Shown here: one piece after another, positions 1 through 11,230 of the stretch
Layout of the letters: the number at the start of each line of letters is the position of its first letter
Position numbering within the stretch: the first letter of the stretch is position 1
DNA from: Yamagishiella unicocca
Taxonomy: Eukaryota > Chlorophyta > Chlorophyceae > Chlamydomonadales > Volvocaceae
Length of the DNA stretch: 64,000 bases
Assembly (NCBI GenBank): GCA_003116995.1
Contig: BDSL01000121.1
Coordinates: 124,001-188,000, forward strand
Direction: 5' to 3'
Translations under genes and position numbers: made by a program
Notes under the pieces: generated by a model
Told to the model about the DNA's origin: nothing
Database searches by the model: none
Seen by the model: only the letters and a program-made list of their open reading frames with translations

Positions 1-2721
1 GTCATTGCGCAAGAGGACCGAGAAAGGGCTCTGTCTCGCTTCCAGCACGACCCGCACTGCGGTGTGCTGGTGATGGACCGGGTAAGGTGGCAGTGGTGCT
101 GCTTGACCTAACGGGGCAGGTACTGTAGGTATATGGGCAATGAGCAAGGCGGTGGATGGTAGATTTACATGTAAGCACATAGGCAATGCTCCTCTCTTCA
201 ATCCAAAGCCATCACTTGAGGGCTGACATGCCGGCTGTACGACACCCCCCAACTGCCATCGCAACCGCCCAGATGGGAGCTGTCGGTCTGGACCTCTCCT
301 TCGCGTCGTATGTGCTGCTGATGGAGCCCCTAGAGGACTTCAGCCTCGAGCAGCAGGTACGGCCATTCGCGTCACTAGGACGAGTAGGCAGCCTGGTAAC
401 GCGGCGCTGGGCATGGTGTTCGACCCGCGGGACATGGCGTCAGCCCCGCGGGACATGGTGTTCGACCCGCGGGACATGGCGTCCGACCCGCGGGACATGG
501 CGTCCGACCCGCGGGACATGGCGTCCGACCCGCGGGACATGGCCTCCGACCCGCGGGACGGGTCGTCCGACCCGCGGGACAGGGCGCTCGACCCGCGGGA
601 CAGGGCGTCCGGCCCGCGGGACATGGCCTCCGACCCGCGGGTCGGCGCAATGAGGGCTCACTCCAGCACGCGTGGGCACTAAACCCTGGGTTGGGACCCC
701 GGCCATCGTGTCGTGTCATGTGGTGTGGTGTGGTGTGGTGATCTGTGCAGGTGGTCAGCCGCGCTCACCGAATGGGCGCCAAGCAGGCGGTGGAGGTGGA
801 GACGCTGGTCATGAGGGGCAGCGCGGAGGAGGCCCTGCTGCGGCTAGACCGCAAACTGACGCTGGCAGGCGGGGCGGCAGCGGCAGCAGCGGCAGCAGCG
901 GCAGCAGCGGCAGCAGCGGCAGCAGCGGCAGCAGCGGGGGCGGCAGCGGCAGCAGCGGGGGCGGCAGCGGCAGCAGCGGGGGCGGCAGCGGCAGCAGGGG
1001 CAGCAGCAGCAGCGGGGGGCGGGACGGGCGGGGCGGCAACGGGGATTCCTGGAGGGGACGCCGCCGACCCGTCGAATGGACTGGCTGCTGGAGGCACCGG
1101 GCATAGCCCTGCTGGAGGCACCGGCCATAGCCCTGCTGCAGCTAACGGCCGGCCGAACGGGCTGCTGAACGGCGTGCATGACGGCTTGCTGAGCAATGGC
1201 AGTTGCAGCGGCGACGGCAGTGGCAGCGGCAGCGGCGTGAAGCAGGCGCTGGGCTCGCCACGTGGTGATCAGCTCCCGAGTGGGCGGGGGGAGATGCAGG
1301 GGGAGGTGACCGCTGACGATCACGAGGGAGGAGTTCAGGTGGGTGAGGCGGGGACTGGCCAGAGGATGTGATCATGGGATACCGTGGCGTCCGCGAGGGT
1401 GCGGGCTGGCACTTGGCAGGGATCATCACCTGGGAGGCCGTACTGTCCGGGTGAGGCGGGGGACTGGCCGCGATACCGTAGCGTCCGGGTAGGGCGAGCT
1501 AAACAAACGGGACAAGGCTGCCCACTCGCCGCCGCAGCCCGCGGGATTGCGGGTTGCGGACGATTAGTCAGGCAGCAAGGACGCCAGCCCACAACGGTGA
1601 CGGATGCTAACCGACGCCAACGGCATTCCGTACAGGTGGACCGTCGCGCGCTGCGCAACCAGCTGTTCCTGCTGTTGGAGAAGGTGCGCCTCGCAGCTGG
1701 CGGCGCAGCTGGCGGCGTGCGGCAGAGGGCTGTTCGCACCGGTGGCGGCGGCGCTGGTGGTGGTGGTGGCGGTGCCCGCAGAACACAAGCGGCTCTACCG
1801 ATGCGCTTGCCGCCGCCGCCTCATGGACAGCAGCCGCCAGAAGGACAGACGTACGAGCTGCAGCCGCAGGACGAGCAGCCGCAGGACGAGCAGCCGCAGG
1901 ACGAGATGCGCTCGGTGCCACAAGCGGCGCACTTGAGGCCCGATGCGGCACTCGGTGCCTCAGACCCCGCCGAAGGCCGGGGAGGGGAGGGCGCCGGAGG
2001 CAGCGCTGCAGCCGAAGCGCCGCCTCCACAACTACTTCTGCCTTCGTTGGTAGTAGCACCAGCAACCGTAGCGCCAGCCCACGCCAACGCTAATGCCAGC
2101 ACTTCTGGTAGCGGTAGTGCCGCCGCTACCTCGGCGCCTGGGGCGGCTACGCAGGTGCTGGACTCGGCATCGGCACCGGCAGCAGCTGCAGCCGTCGCAG
2201 CACCCGACCAGGCGGCGTCGGGAGGGCCGGGAGCAGCAGTTGCTGCGGGAGCATCGCCAGTTGCTGCGGGAGCATCGCCAGTTGCTGCGGGAGCATCGCC
2301 AGTTGCTGCGGGAGCAGCGGCAGTTGCTGCGGGAGCAGCGGCAGTTGCTGCGGGAGCACCGCCAGTTGCTGCGGGAGCAGCGGCAGTTGCTGCGGGAGCA
2401 GCGGCAGAAGGCGGGACAGGGGTTACGGCCGGGGCGGTAACGGCAGCATCCGACAGGGGGGACACCGCGGGTTGCAGCGCTGCGGCGGCTGCGGCTGCCA
2501 GCGACGATGCGCCGGCGGCCTCGGCAGTGGCTATAGCGGCGGCGGTGACGGTGACGGCGGCGGCGGCGATGGTGACGGCGGTGGCGGTGGAGGCGATGAT
2601 TGAGGAGGCGATGATTCAGGAGGCGGTGGCGGTGACGGCGGTGGAGGCGGCGCAGACCGCGCAGGCAGGTTCCAAGAGGCAGCGAGTCCGCTTCGCTGCA
2701 GATGCGAAGGAGGATGCGTAG
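1..2721 (+). CDS. SNF2-family helicase, C-terminal part (F-box/SNF2 type); gene runs in from the left
   Basis: Exons 1-81, 273-356, 751-1338 and 1636-2721 join in frame with GT-AG borders; the 5' end lies outside the window. The first three exons encode the end of helicase lobe 2: FQHDPHCGVLVMD, then MGAVGLDLSFASYV (motif V), then EQQVVSRAHRMGA (motif VI). The phrasing MEPLEDFSLEQQVVSRAHRMGA-like with VETLVMRGSAEE after it is closest, from memory, to the plant F-box SNF2 proteins such as Arabidopsis At3g54460, not to CHD or Rad54. These are DNA-dependent ATPases thought to act on chromatin. The tail after about residue 65 is low complexity: long Ala/Gly runs, then a 24-bp coding repeat near 2235-2400 (VAAGASP units), ending at TAG 2719-2721. 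No F-box or ATP-binding lobe is visible because they lie upstream. Helicase assignment is secure; the subfamily is likely; the exact tail splicing is inferred from phase. Confidence 0.85.
415..640. repeat. 21-bp minisatellite in helicase intron 2
   Basis: About ten tandem copies of a 21-bp unit containing GACATGGCGTCCGACCCGCG, inside the intron 357-750. The unit is a multiple of three, so every frame on both strands stays open; none of these reading frames is likely to be translated. Confidence 0.9.
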
Positions 2722-4320
2722 CGCCCACATGTACCTTTGCCGCCGTGGTTGTCGTTGTCTCGAGATGTCAGCCCTCGTCTTACGAGCTGGAACCTTGAAT
2801 TACGTTAGCTTCCTCGTATTACGAGCTGGAACGTATTACGAGCTGGAACCTAGAATTACCGTAGTCAGCTTCCTCGTCCAGAGAGCGATGGAGGACGAGC
2901 GGAATCAAGCTCAAGTGACCACTACACTACACCAGACCACCACCTCGCCTCGGTGTGGAGTGGCCATCGCGTGACAGGGCGCAGGAGGGCCCGCTGAGAT
3001 AGCCACTAACAGTCGCTGGAATGGGTTGCGGGACGCCACCAGACGACCTGTCTTGCGACCCTAGGTGCTGGGAGCGAGCTCGCTTCTTGTTATTGCAACC
3101 GGCTTCCCTGCCTCCTAGCCGCCCTAAAATGGGCTCGCACAGAAGTTTGCGGAGGTTCGCGGACCCGGTGTCGAAAGCGATGGACGGCCAGCACCCGGTC
3201 CCGTACAGGGGTTTCTTTTTGCGTGTTGTTTTTGTCCATGTCCCGGAGGCAAAGGCACATTGTTCGAGGCATGCATTCGTCATAACCTTGTTGTTTTTCT
3301 TTAAGCAAGCATTGAGGGATCGAGGGCGATACGCTTTGGATACTTCCTTTGGTGCTGTATGTAGCCCTATAATCGCCAGTTACTCGATTCAACCTGTTGG
3401 GGGTTCAACCATTTGGCGTCGTAGCGGGACGAAAACATTAGTAATTGTTTTTGTGTTGGGAGCGTTTCAGGTGTGTTAGAGCATCCTTGTGGGACCCCAT
3501 TGAAATGTAAACTCTAGGCAGGAGCGATTAACCTCCGCGCAACTGCTTGTCGTTGCTGAGGGGTGTTGTGCCACTGGAGGTCGGCTAATGGTCCGAGGAA
3601 ACCCTAGCTGTCGCCCTCGGTGCAAGCAGATGTTTTACATTTCCGCTTCCATGGGCTGTCTACCAACCAAAATCCATCCATTTAGCTGTTGGGGGTCCCT
3701 GGGGTTTAATCCCCTAGCTTCTGCAGATACTTGTAGATGGGCGGCTGCCTCCTAAGCTACTGGGAAGTGAAGTCGTGGGAAGACAACCATCCTGTACCAA
3801 CTGCGTGCCGCCGTGCCCATCCTGGAGAAGAACCAGGTTGGCTACGGGGACAACGGGTATCACTGACAGAAGCGAGATTGTGAGTAGTCAGGAGGTTAGG
3901 GAACGGTAGGGAATTGGTGAGCAATACAGGCCAAGCTTGTGTACGAATGTACTCGTACACACACTGAGTACGAGAGTCGCCAAAGCCGGCATTGTGTCGC
4001 GACAACCTTGCTAAAATTGCCTTGCTTGTCTGCTGTAAGCACGGGCTTTATTTGGTTGCGTTCCGAGTGCAAACTAAAAGTGCTTTGTGGTGATGCCTCA
4101 TAATAGATGACTTGCTTCGACGATCGAGCGAGGCATCCCTTGACATCCTGGCGCGCGGCCATGGTTGCTGGCGCACCTACGCGGCGTGTAAGACCTCTGT
4201 TACGGCCGAGCGTCGCATAAGCGGGACTTGTGCCCGTTGCCGTGACCACCGCCAAAGACCAGGTGTCGTACATGCCGGTCAGCCCTATGGGAGTACTTGC
4301 CCCGGTTTGGTGCCGGTTTG
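2722..4320. other. 3' UTR and intergenic, no gene seen
   Basis: After the helicase stop there is a short local repeat of TTACGAGCTGGAAC at 2795-2855, then AT-richer unique sequence. Short open frames show no family likeness or splice-consistent extension. Confidence 0.5.
3506..3510 (+). promoter_or_regulatory. possible polyadenylation signal TGTAA
   Basis: TGTAA is the usual green-algal polyadenylation signal. This is the first clear one after the helicase stop codon at 2721, implying a 3' UTR of about 0.8 kb. Seen by motif only. Confidence 0.35.
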
Positions 4321-4324
4321 CCCT

Positions 4325-4640
4325 CTTTGCCCGGTTAACGGCGCCGGTAATCGGCCCCTCTAACCGGCCCCCGGTTGGCCAGCCACCCGGTAACCGACCC
4401 ATCCCAGTAACCGACCCCCTTACTCGGTTACCGGGGCCGGTAATTGGCCCGGTAACCGACCCAGTTAGGCATGCCACCCGGTTACAGACCCCTCCCACCA
4501 ACCGACCCCTTTACCCGGTTACCGGGGTCGGTAATCGGTCCCGGTAACCGGCCCCCGGTTGGCCAGCCACCCAGTAACGGACCACTCCCACTAACTGCCC
4601 CCCTTGCCCGGTTACCGGGGCCGGTTACCCGTGGGATGGT
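4325..4640. repeat. GGTTACCGG/GGTAACCGG palindromic repeat cluster
   Basis: Many near-palindromic words (GGTTACCGGGGCCGGTAA and variants such as CCGGTAACCGACCC) are packed in both orientations over about 300 bp. The region can fold on itself at many points. No coding signal. Confidence 0.8.
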
Positions 4641-5065
4641 CTCGGGGGAGACCATTTGATACCGGGTGAAATGATAAGTTTTCGTCATGCTAAGCCCCCG
4701 CCCTTCTGAGGATATATGAATGCTTTAAGATTCAAGATCATATATCGAGTTTTAAAGACTTTATTATACTTGCAAACATGCAACATACGCACAGGTTGCC
4801 GTCTTATCAGGTGGTTATAAATTATAAGAATACACAGGCAACAGCTGAAGCTGACGCTAGAGCTGGAGTCACGGGCCTCAGCCTCCATCTGATCCAAGGA
4901 GCCTATCGGTTGAGTAACTGGCCCCCTTGCCCGGTTACCGGGGCCGGTTACCGGTGGGATGATCTCGGGAGAGACCATTTGATATCGGGTGAAACACTAA
5001 GGTTCCATCCTGCTTTTATTGAAGTATGTAATGCCTTAAGATTCAAGAACATATATCGAGTTTAA
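4592..5065. repeat. pair of direct copies of an about 155-bp dispersed repeat
   Basis: Copy 1 at about 4592-4755 and copy 2 at about 4915-5065 share the order TTGCCCGGTTACCGGGGCC, then GAGACCATTTGATA-CGGGTGAAA, then AAGATTCAAGA-CATATATCGAGTTT. They differ by scattered substitutions, so they are not a very recent duplication. Possibly ends of a small mobile element. Confidence 0.7.
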
Positions 5066-5500
5066 TAATAATAATAATAATCCGTACTCCGGCCGAAGCC
5101 TGGCGTGGTTTATAGGAATCCCCGGGATTTATACCATCCGGCGCGTAGCTCTCAAAGCTGAGGCCACTAGGGATTACTCAGTTGTTTGTTTATTTACGCA
5201 GATTCTCCGTATTTCTGCAGCACCTATCCATGTGCCAGCGCCTTCTGGACCCGCTGGCCTTAAGATGGGTATCAGCCATCCCGTATCTCAAGGCCCCCTT
5301 GGATCTCAAAACATGCCCTCAGTAGCCAGGAGAAGTAGCTGACTGCGAACTGGCGCCAGCACACACCCAGCGGGGGGATTCGCGCCATTATTTTTCAATC
5401 TATATATAGTAACCGTACACACAAAGGATGTATCAGCGTCAGGACACACTTTCAAGCAGCGGGTGGGATGCTAGCAGCTCCCAAAACACGCCCTCAGTAG
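5066..5500. other. intergenic with AAT microsatellite
   Basis: Begins with an (AAT)n tract at about 5064-5082. The phrase ACGCCCTCAGTAGCCAG recurs near 5310 and 5490 with slight changes. No gene recognised. Confidence 0.5.
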
Positions 5501-5504
5501 CCAG

Positions 5505-5830
5505 CCCCCTGGCACACGACACTCGAACACCCAGGCACATAGCACAATGGCACCTGGAACAGCCCTAGTACCCAGGAGCATGCATAGGCACATAGGTGCG
5601 TGGCAGGAACATCATAATCATTGGCACCGCACACCCATTTCGGCACCCCCAATGCCCTGGCACCCTGGCACCTGGCATCCCCAGCACCCAGCCGCCTACT
5701 TCCCATGCATGGCTACCCACCGCACACCCATGCATGTAGGCACCCCACACCCACGCAGACACCTCCACTCCCAATCCCCTGGCTGGCACCCTGGCAGCTG
5801 GTTCAATCACCCAGCCGCCTGGTAGCTGGG
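5505..5830. repeat. CCTGGCACC-type imperfect minisatellite
   Basis: Irregular tandem words of CCTGGCACC, CCCAGCCGCC and GCACACCCAT. Open frames here are His/Pro-rich artefacts of the repeat. Followed at 5835-5925 by GTTGGTAGCTGGCA-like repeats. Confidence 0.7.
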
Positions 5831-5934
5831 GTTGGTGCCAGTTAGTAGGTGACAGTTGATAGGTGGCGGTTGGTAACTGGCAGTTGGTAGCTGGCAGTTC
5901 GTAGTTGGCACCCTCGCACTCACGTGCTCACATA

Positions 5935-6345
5935 AAATACCTGATGCACGCGTTTCCGACCCACGGCCTTCCGACCCACAGGCCCCTAACACCCAGGTAA
6001 AATACCTGATGCACGCCTTTCCGAGCGACCCAAGGGCCTCCGACTCACGGGCCTCTGACCCAAGGGCCTTTCACCCATGGGCCTCTGCTGACCCATGGGC
6101 CCCTGACACACACCTTTCGGACCCACGGGCTTCCAACCCATGGGCCCCTAACACCCACATAAAATACCTGATGCACGCCTTTCCAACTCATGGCTTTCCG
6201 ACCCACATGCCCCTAACACCCAGATAAAATACCTGACGCACACCTTTCCGACCCACGAGCCTCCGGCCCACGGGCTTCCGACCCACGGGCCCCTGACCCA
6301 CGGGCCTCTCGCCCATGCATGGGCCCCTGACCCATGGGCCCCTGA
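5935..6345. repeat. GACCCACGGGCCTCC minisatellite with higher-order unit
   Basis: Many 15-bp-like units, GACCCACGGGCCTCC and relatives. A longer unit containing TAAAATACCTGATGCACGC recurs at about 5935, 6000, 6160 and 6225, giving a two-level repeat. Not coding. Confidence 0.75.
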
Positions 6346-6460
6346 CCCATGGCCCTCCCTCGGCGGGCACGCGCGTGCCCCCGCCCCCGCCCCCTGTGAA
6401 CGTGAGGGGGTAAGCCCACTCGCGCAGCCCCCTGCGCTGCTAGTGGAGGTGGGGCCGCCA

Positions 6461-7183
6461 ATGGAATCTACCTCTGCTGCAATGCCTGGAAAACGCCCGC
6501 CCTCCTTCTTTTCGCGAGCACTCGAAAGCCGGCCCGCAAAGCGCGCTGAACTGACGCCCACGTCCAGCACGTCCGTTCAGCTAAGTCAATTTCCAACTCA
6601 AGGCGCTCATCTCCACGGCCGCCTGCTGTCTTACATGCCCGCTGGTGCATCTCACTTGCCGGGCGGCAAAGGGTACGTCGCTGTCAACGACAGCACGCTT
6701 TTCACTGTCATGGTGTTTGAGAACCGTGCGGGTGGAGCAGCACTCAACAGCAGCCTGCACGAAGCCCGCGGCCAGCTCCTGGATTTTGCAAGCTGGCGCG
6801 ACATGGCCGACGCTGCGCGATCCCAACAATTCAACCCGGCTAGCTTACGCTCGCCAACGCCGCTAATACCACTGCTGAAGTGCTCGATGCAACAGTGGTA
6901 AGCTCCTCACCTATGCAGCTGCTTACTTCCACCTCCAGCTTTCCCGCACTCTCCTCACCCTCTTACCTCCCTGCAGGTTGTGCCACCTTTCAACGCCAGC
7001 AGCCATCACCTCACATCCTCCTCCGACAACTCAATGTTCGGCGTGAACACTGTGGCATTCCCACATGCCGCTCTCCCCAACGATGCGCAACAAGACACCG
7101 CGCAGGCCTCTTTCGCAACATCCTTTGCCTTCCGCTCCGCACAGTCCAACATCATTGTCCTCAACGACTGCAAGCTGTTGTAG
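6461..7183 (+). pseudogene. unidentified gene fragment, probably broken by the adjacent LINE
   Basis: An open frame from ATG 6461 runs to about 6898, followed by a convincing intron (GTAAGC at about 6901, CCCTGCAG at about 6976), then a frame ending with TAG at 7181-7183 (ending LNDCKLL). The downstream frame reads naturally from an upstream stretch in a different frame from the first part, so a frameshift or an unseen small intron must lie near 6840. The encoded protein is mixed-composition and globular-looking, with no motif I recognise. The LINE sequence begins at once after the stop, so this may be the 3' remains of a host gene or a leader part of the element. Confidence 0.3.
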
Positions 7184-7185
7184 CG

Positions 7186-9883
7186 CAGTTGTCTGTGCTG
7201 GGGCCATATGCAAAAAAAAGCGTGGAGATCGATGGGAGATGTAGGGACATTAATCTTCTTGCGCCCTATTTGCTCACTTTACTCGAGCACATTCGTGCTA
7301 CGGGTGACTACCCGGAGCAGTTCTGTACGTCGTCTCTTACGCCAATATATAAAAAAGAGGATGTCCTCGATAAGCGGAATTATAGAGGTCTAGCTGTTGG
7401 TGGTGCGCTGGCAAAATGCTATGCGTTCATCTTAGAGAAGCGACTCAACACCTGGGGAGAGCGCTTTGATGGGCGACTGCCATACCAAGGCGGTTTCAGA
7501 ATAAAGCGTGGAACCTTGGACAATCTGCTGGTGCTTCGTCATTTAACTGATAAGCATAGGTCCGCATTTGGGGTCGCTAAGCCGCTTTTCGTGTGCCAGA
7601 TCGATTTCGAGAAGGCTTTTGATAAAGTGCCCCGACATCTGCTGTGGCTCAGGCTTCAGGAGAGGGGTATACATGGAGAGATGCTCGAGGCCCTCAAGAA
7701 GTGCTATGCGCAAGTTATGATGCGGGTGAAGGTTGGGGGCCAGAAGGGGCGACCCTTTGAATCCAAGCGAGGAGTTAAGCAGGGATGCCCGCTAAGCCCA
7801 ACACTTTTTGGTTTTTTCGTAGAAGCGCTGGGAGATTATATCATAGCTAAAGATAGGATCATGCCCATAGCCATGGCAGCAGAGGACTGTCCGATCATAG
7901 ATGGCACTCGAGTACCACTGCTGTTATATGCAGATGATTTGAGTTTGTTTGCCACCACTCATCGACGCTTGATGTGCATGTTAGGTGCGTTGCGTGAATT
8001 CTGTGAAGCATTTGGCATGAAGGTACACGTGAAGAAGTCGGAGGTGTTAGGCTTCCATCCGTGGCAGCAGATGAGGGATCAGTTCCGAGATACGGGCAAC
8101 CTGCTTGTTGATATGGCTCTGCAAGACCCGACTGCCGGGTTGGGCACCATGCCCTGGCCCAAGCGAACACGCTACCTAGGGCTGCATTATGGGGCTGATA
8201 CCCCTTTCGAATCATGTACCAACGAGCTTTATGCGGTGGGGAGACGTGCTGTTTATGCGTTAATTAATAAATTACGAAGACAAGGCCTAATGCTGCCAAA
8301 AATAGGTATTAAGAGCTTCGCGACTTATGTGAGGTCAGTGCTCTCCTACGGTGCTCAAATCTGGGCGCCAGAGTACATCTTACAGGTCACACGATCTAAT
8401 AGTGGTGCTAACCAGAGCCTACGGTCTTGCTACTTTGAGCGGGCCCTTGAGGACAGGATGGTTAAGCTGCAGAGAGATTTTCTCCGGCAGGTAGCAGGAG
8501 TGGCTACGGCCCCAAATAGGTTGCTGTTTAAGGAGCTAGGTCAAGCTCCGCTTCAGGTGCACTGGTCTGAATTGGTGTTTCGCTATTGGAATAAACTAGT
8601 GAGAAGTAAGGGGTCTATTTACCACCATGTTTTCAGGGAGGAGATCAGGCTTGCCCTAACGTCAGCGCAATACCATAATCACTGCTGGGGCGTCAAAATG
8701 CTTCGCCTGCTGAGTAATCTGGGATATAGTTTTGGCACTGAAATTGTGTTAGGTGGAACAGACGGTCTGGTGGACTTCATTTCGCAACACGAGGTTAAGC
8801 AGGGATGCCCGCTAAGCCCAACACTTTTTGGTTTTTTCGTAGAAGCGCTGGGAGATTATATCATAGCTAAAGATAGGATCATGCCCATAGCCATGGCAGC
8901 AGAGGACTGTCCGATCATAGATGGCACTCGAGTACCACTGCTGTTATATGCAGATGATTTGAGTTTGTTTGCCACCACTCATCGACGCTTGATGTGCATG
9001 TTAGGTGCGTTGCGTGAATTCTGTGAAGCATTTGGCATGAAGGTACACGTGAAGAAGTCGGAGGTGTTAGGCTTCCATCCGTGGCAGCAGATGAGGGATC
9101 AGTTCCGAGATACGGGCAACCTGCTTGTTGATATGGCTCTGCAAGACCCGACTGCCGGGTTGGGCACCATGCCCTGGCCCAAGCGAACACGCTACCTAGG
9201 GCTGCATTATGGGGCTGATACCCCTTTCGAATCATGTACCAACGAGCTTTATGCGGTGGGGAGACGTGCTGTTTATGCGTTAATTAATAAATTACGAAGA
9301 CAAGGCCTAATGCTGCCAAAAATAGGTATTAAGAGCTTCGCGACTTATGTGAGGTCAGTGCTCTCCTACGGTGCTCAAATCTGGGCGCCAGATAGAGTAC
9401 ATCTTACAGGTCACACGATCTAATAGTGGTGCTAACCAGAGCCTACGGTCTTGCTACTTTGAGCGGGCCCTTGAGGACAGGATGGTTAAGCTGCAGAGAG
9501 ATTTTCTCCGGCAGGTAGCAGGAGTGGCTACGGCCCCAAATAGGTTGCTGTTTAAGGAGCTAGGTCAAGCTCCGCTTCAGGTGCACTGGTCTGAATTGGT
9601 GTTTCGCTATTGGAATAAACTAGTGAGAAGTAAGGGGTCTATTTACCACCATGTTTTCAGGGAGGAGATCAGGCTTGCCCTAACGTCAGCGCAATACCAT
9701 AATCACTGCTGGGGCGTCAAAATGCTTCGCCTGCTGAGTAATCTGGGATATAGTTTTGGCACTGAAATTGTGTTAGGTGGAACAGACGGTCTGGTGGACT
9801 TCATTTCGCAACACGAGGCATGGTTCACATTTGAGACTAAAAATAATTTGAGGTTGCGACAGGAAATCGCCAGAATGAGATGA
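7186..9883 (+). pseudogene. LINE reverse transcriptase, internally duplicated and frameshifted
   Basis: The RT frame is open from before 7186 through the first copy of the duplicated block and straight into the second, since the repeat length is 1020 bp (340 codons). It therefore encodes two YADD boxes, at 7927-7938 and 8947-8958. A 4-bp insertion (GATA at about 9391-9394) in copy 2 stops this frame at 9423; the protein continues in the next frame to 9883, where the nested element breaks it. Such a product is unlikely to be active. Confidence 0.88.
7774..9817 (+). repeat. tandem duplication, 1020 bp and 1024 bp
   Basis: Copy 1 is 7774-8793 and copy 2 is 8794-9817. Read line against line, they look identical except for the 4-bp insertion at about 9391. 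The junction falls at GAG|GTTAAGC, with GAG shared by both ends (microhomology). The near-identity means the duplication is very young, or an assembly artefact. Confidence 0.95.
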
Positions 9884-11230
9884 AAATTGCAAACGCGTTC
9901 ACAATACCTTTTTCCTGAAATCAAAATTCAGAAACGCGTTCACATATGAGACACATATTCTTATTGGAGACAGAAAATATGACGGCAGTAATAGCTTGGT
10001 TGTTCTACGGTTCCTTTAATACCAAGTTTGCACTGACTGATTTGCTGCGAAAGCGACCGCCGGTGTGACAGCTACCTCCGGCGGCGTTGGCTGGGTAAGC
10101 TGTTGCTGTGGGAGCAGTCCTGACGGCTGCTGCTGCTGTGTCTGCGGCTGTGACGGCTGCGCCAGCGGCGGCCTAAGCCCAGGGGGCCTGTACGTCGGGA
10201 TCTGGGGACGCCCGCGGGGAGCCTTAGGTGGTAGCCGCGGTACGGCAGCCGCGGCAACCCCAACCGCGGCCGCTCCCTGGGCCGCAGCTTGGGGTACAGG
10301 CACTGATGCCCTCCCCGTGGAGCCGCGGCCCCTGCCTCTGCCTCTGCCGCGGCCAGTGCTTTTGGGCACGTCTGTCACAGCGGCCTGCTTCGCTTTCTTT
10401 CTCTCGCGCCAAACCCGCTGGTATATACGCTTGGCTTCCTGGCGCTCATCCTGCGTCAAGTTTACAGTCGGCCGACCACGGCCCCTGCTACCCTTGGAGC
10501 CCCTGCTGGCGTCGGATGCGTGTGAGGCAGCGCCTGAACCGCCGTCGTCGTCGTCACTGCAGGCGTCATCATCGCAACCGGAATATTCACCGTCGCCGCC
10601 GTAAGCTCACCCGTCACTCCCGCCTCCTTCAACCTGACCGCCCTCGCCCTCCTGTGCCTCCTCATTTATGCCGCCGTAAGCTCCCCCGCTGTAAGATGCA
10701 TATGAGTTCTCGCGACGTGCCCTCTTCAGGTTGCTGGGTAGCATGCCGTTGCGGATGGCATCCGCCTGGGTTTCTCTCGCGTCCCTGATATCCATAGCGC
10801 TAGGTTGGGTAAGGAAGGCGTCTTCATTCTCATCATCTTCGGTTGGACATACAGGGTCCGGCCCGTAGTCCTCTACGTTGTACTCGGCCTCTTCGGCGGC
10901 GCTCATCCTCTACAGACCGCGCGATCACGCCCGGTCACGTCTAGGGAATACAGACCATCATGATTGGGATGATTGGGAAGGTTTGCGGCGGGTAATATGG
11001 CTGGTATGGACTTATGTATTTGGCGCCTGGTCGGCTATTGGGAATATTAATTACAGTCTCAAGTGAATTTTAATTTCAGTCTCAGCTATTTTCCTATTTT
11101 TGATCTCAATTGAGATCAAAAATCAGCGTAGGAGAAAATCACCGTTTTTTCCAATTCTATGAGACGAAAAATGAATTTCTCTCTCACGAAAGTGCCGTAC
11201 CGCCATTTTTAGTCTCAAATGTGAACCATG
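9819..11230. mobile_element. DNA transposon-like element with terminal inverted repeats, nested in the LINE
   Basis: The ends are perfect inverted repeats of 26 bp: 9819-9844 starting CATGGTTCACATTTGAGACT, and its reverse complement at 11205-11230. CATG at each edge may be the target duplication or part of the repeat; being palindromic, it cannot be told apart. Subterminal copies of GTTCACA and GAGAC/GTCTC words occur inside both ends. LINE reading continues in the same frame on both sides of the insert. The element carries one spliced minus-strand gene and no recognisable transposase, so it looks non-autonomous; the superfamily is not assignable by eye. Confidence 0.85.
10016..10906 (-). CDS. 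unknown 278-residue basic/Gln-rich protein carried by the nested element
   Basis: Exon 1 runs 10906-10611 from a true ATG; exon 2 runs 10556-10016. The 54-bp intron (10610-10557) has GTGAGC and CTGCAG borders and joins in frame (phase 2). The protein has an acidic N-terminus (EEAEYNVEDY), an acidic run, a GRGRP AT-hook-like motif, a basic helix-like segment KRIYQRVWRERKKAK, an arginine-glycine run, then a Pro/Gln-rich tail. This suggests a DNA-binding accessory protein. I see no DDE or other transposase core. It could be the first exons of a longer transposase gene lost by internal deletion, or a captured host gene. Confidence 0.6.

Noticed and set aside
340..719. Long overlapping open frames on both strands at the window start
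   Set aside because: They are produced by the 21-bp minisatellite inside a helicase intron, whose length is a multiple of three.
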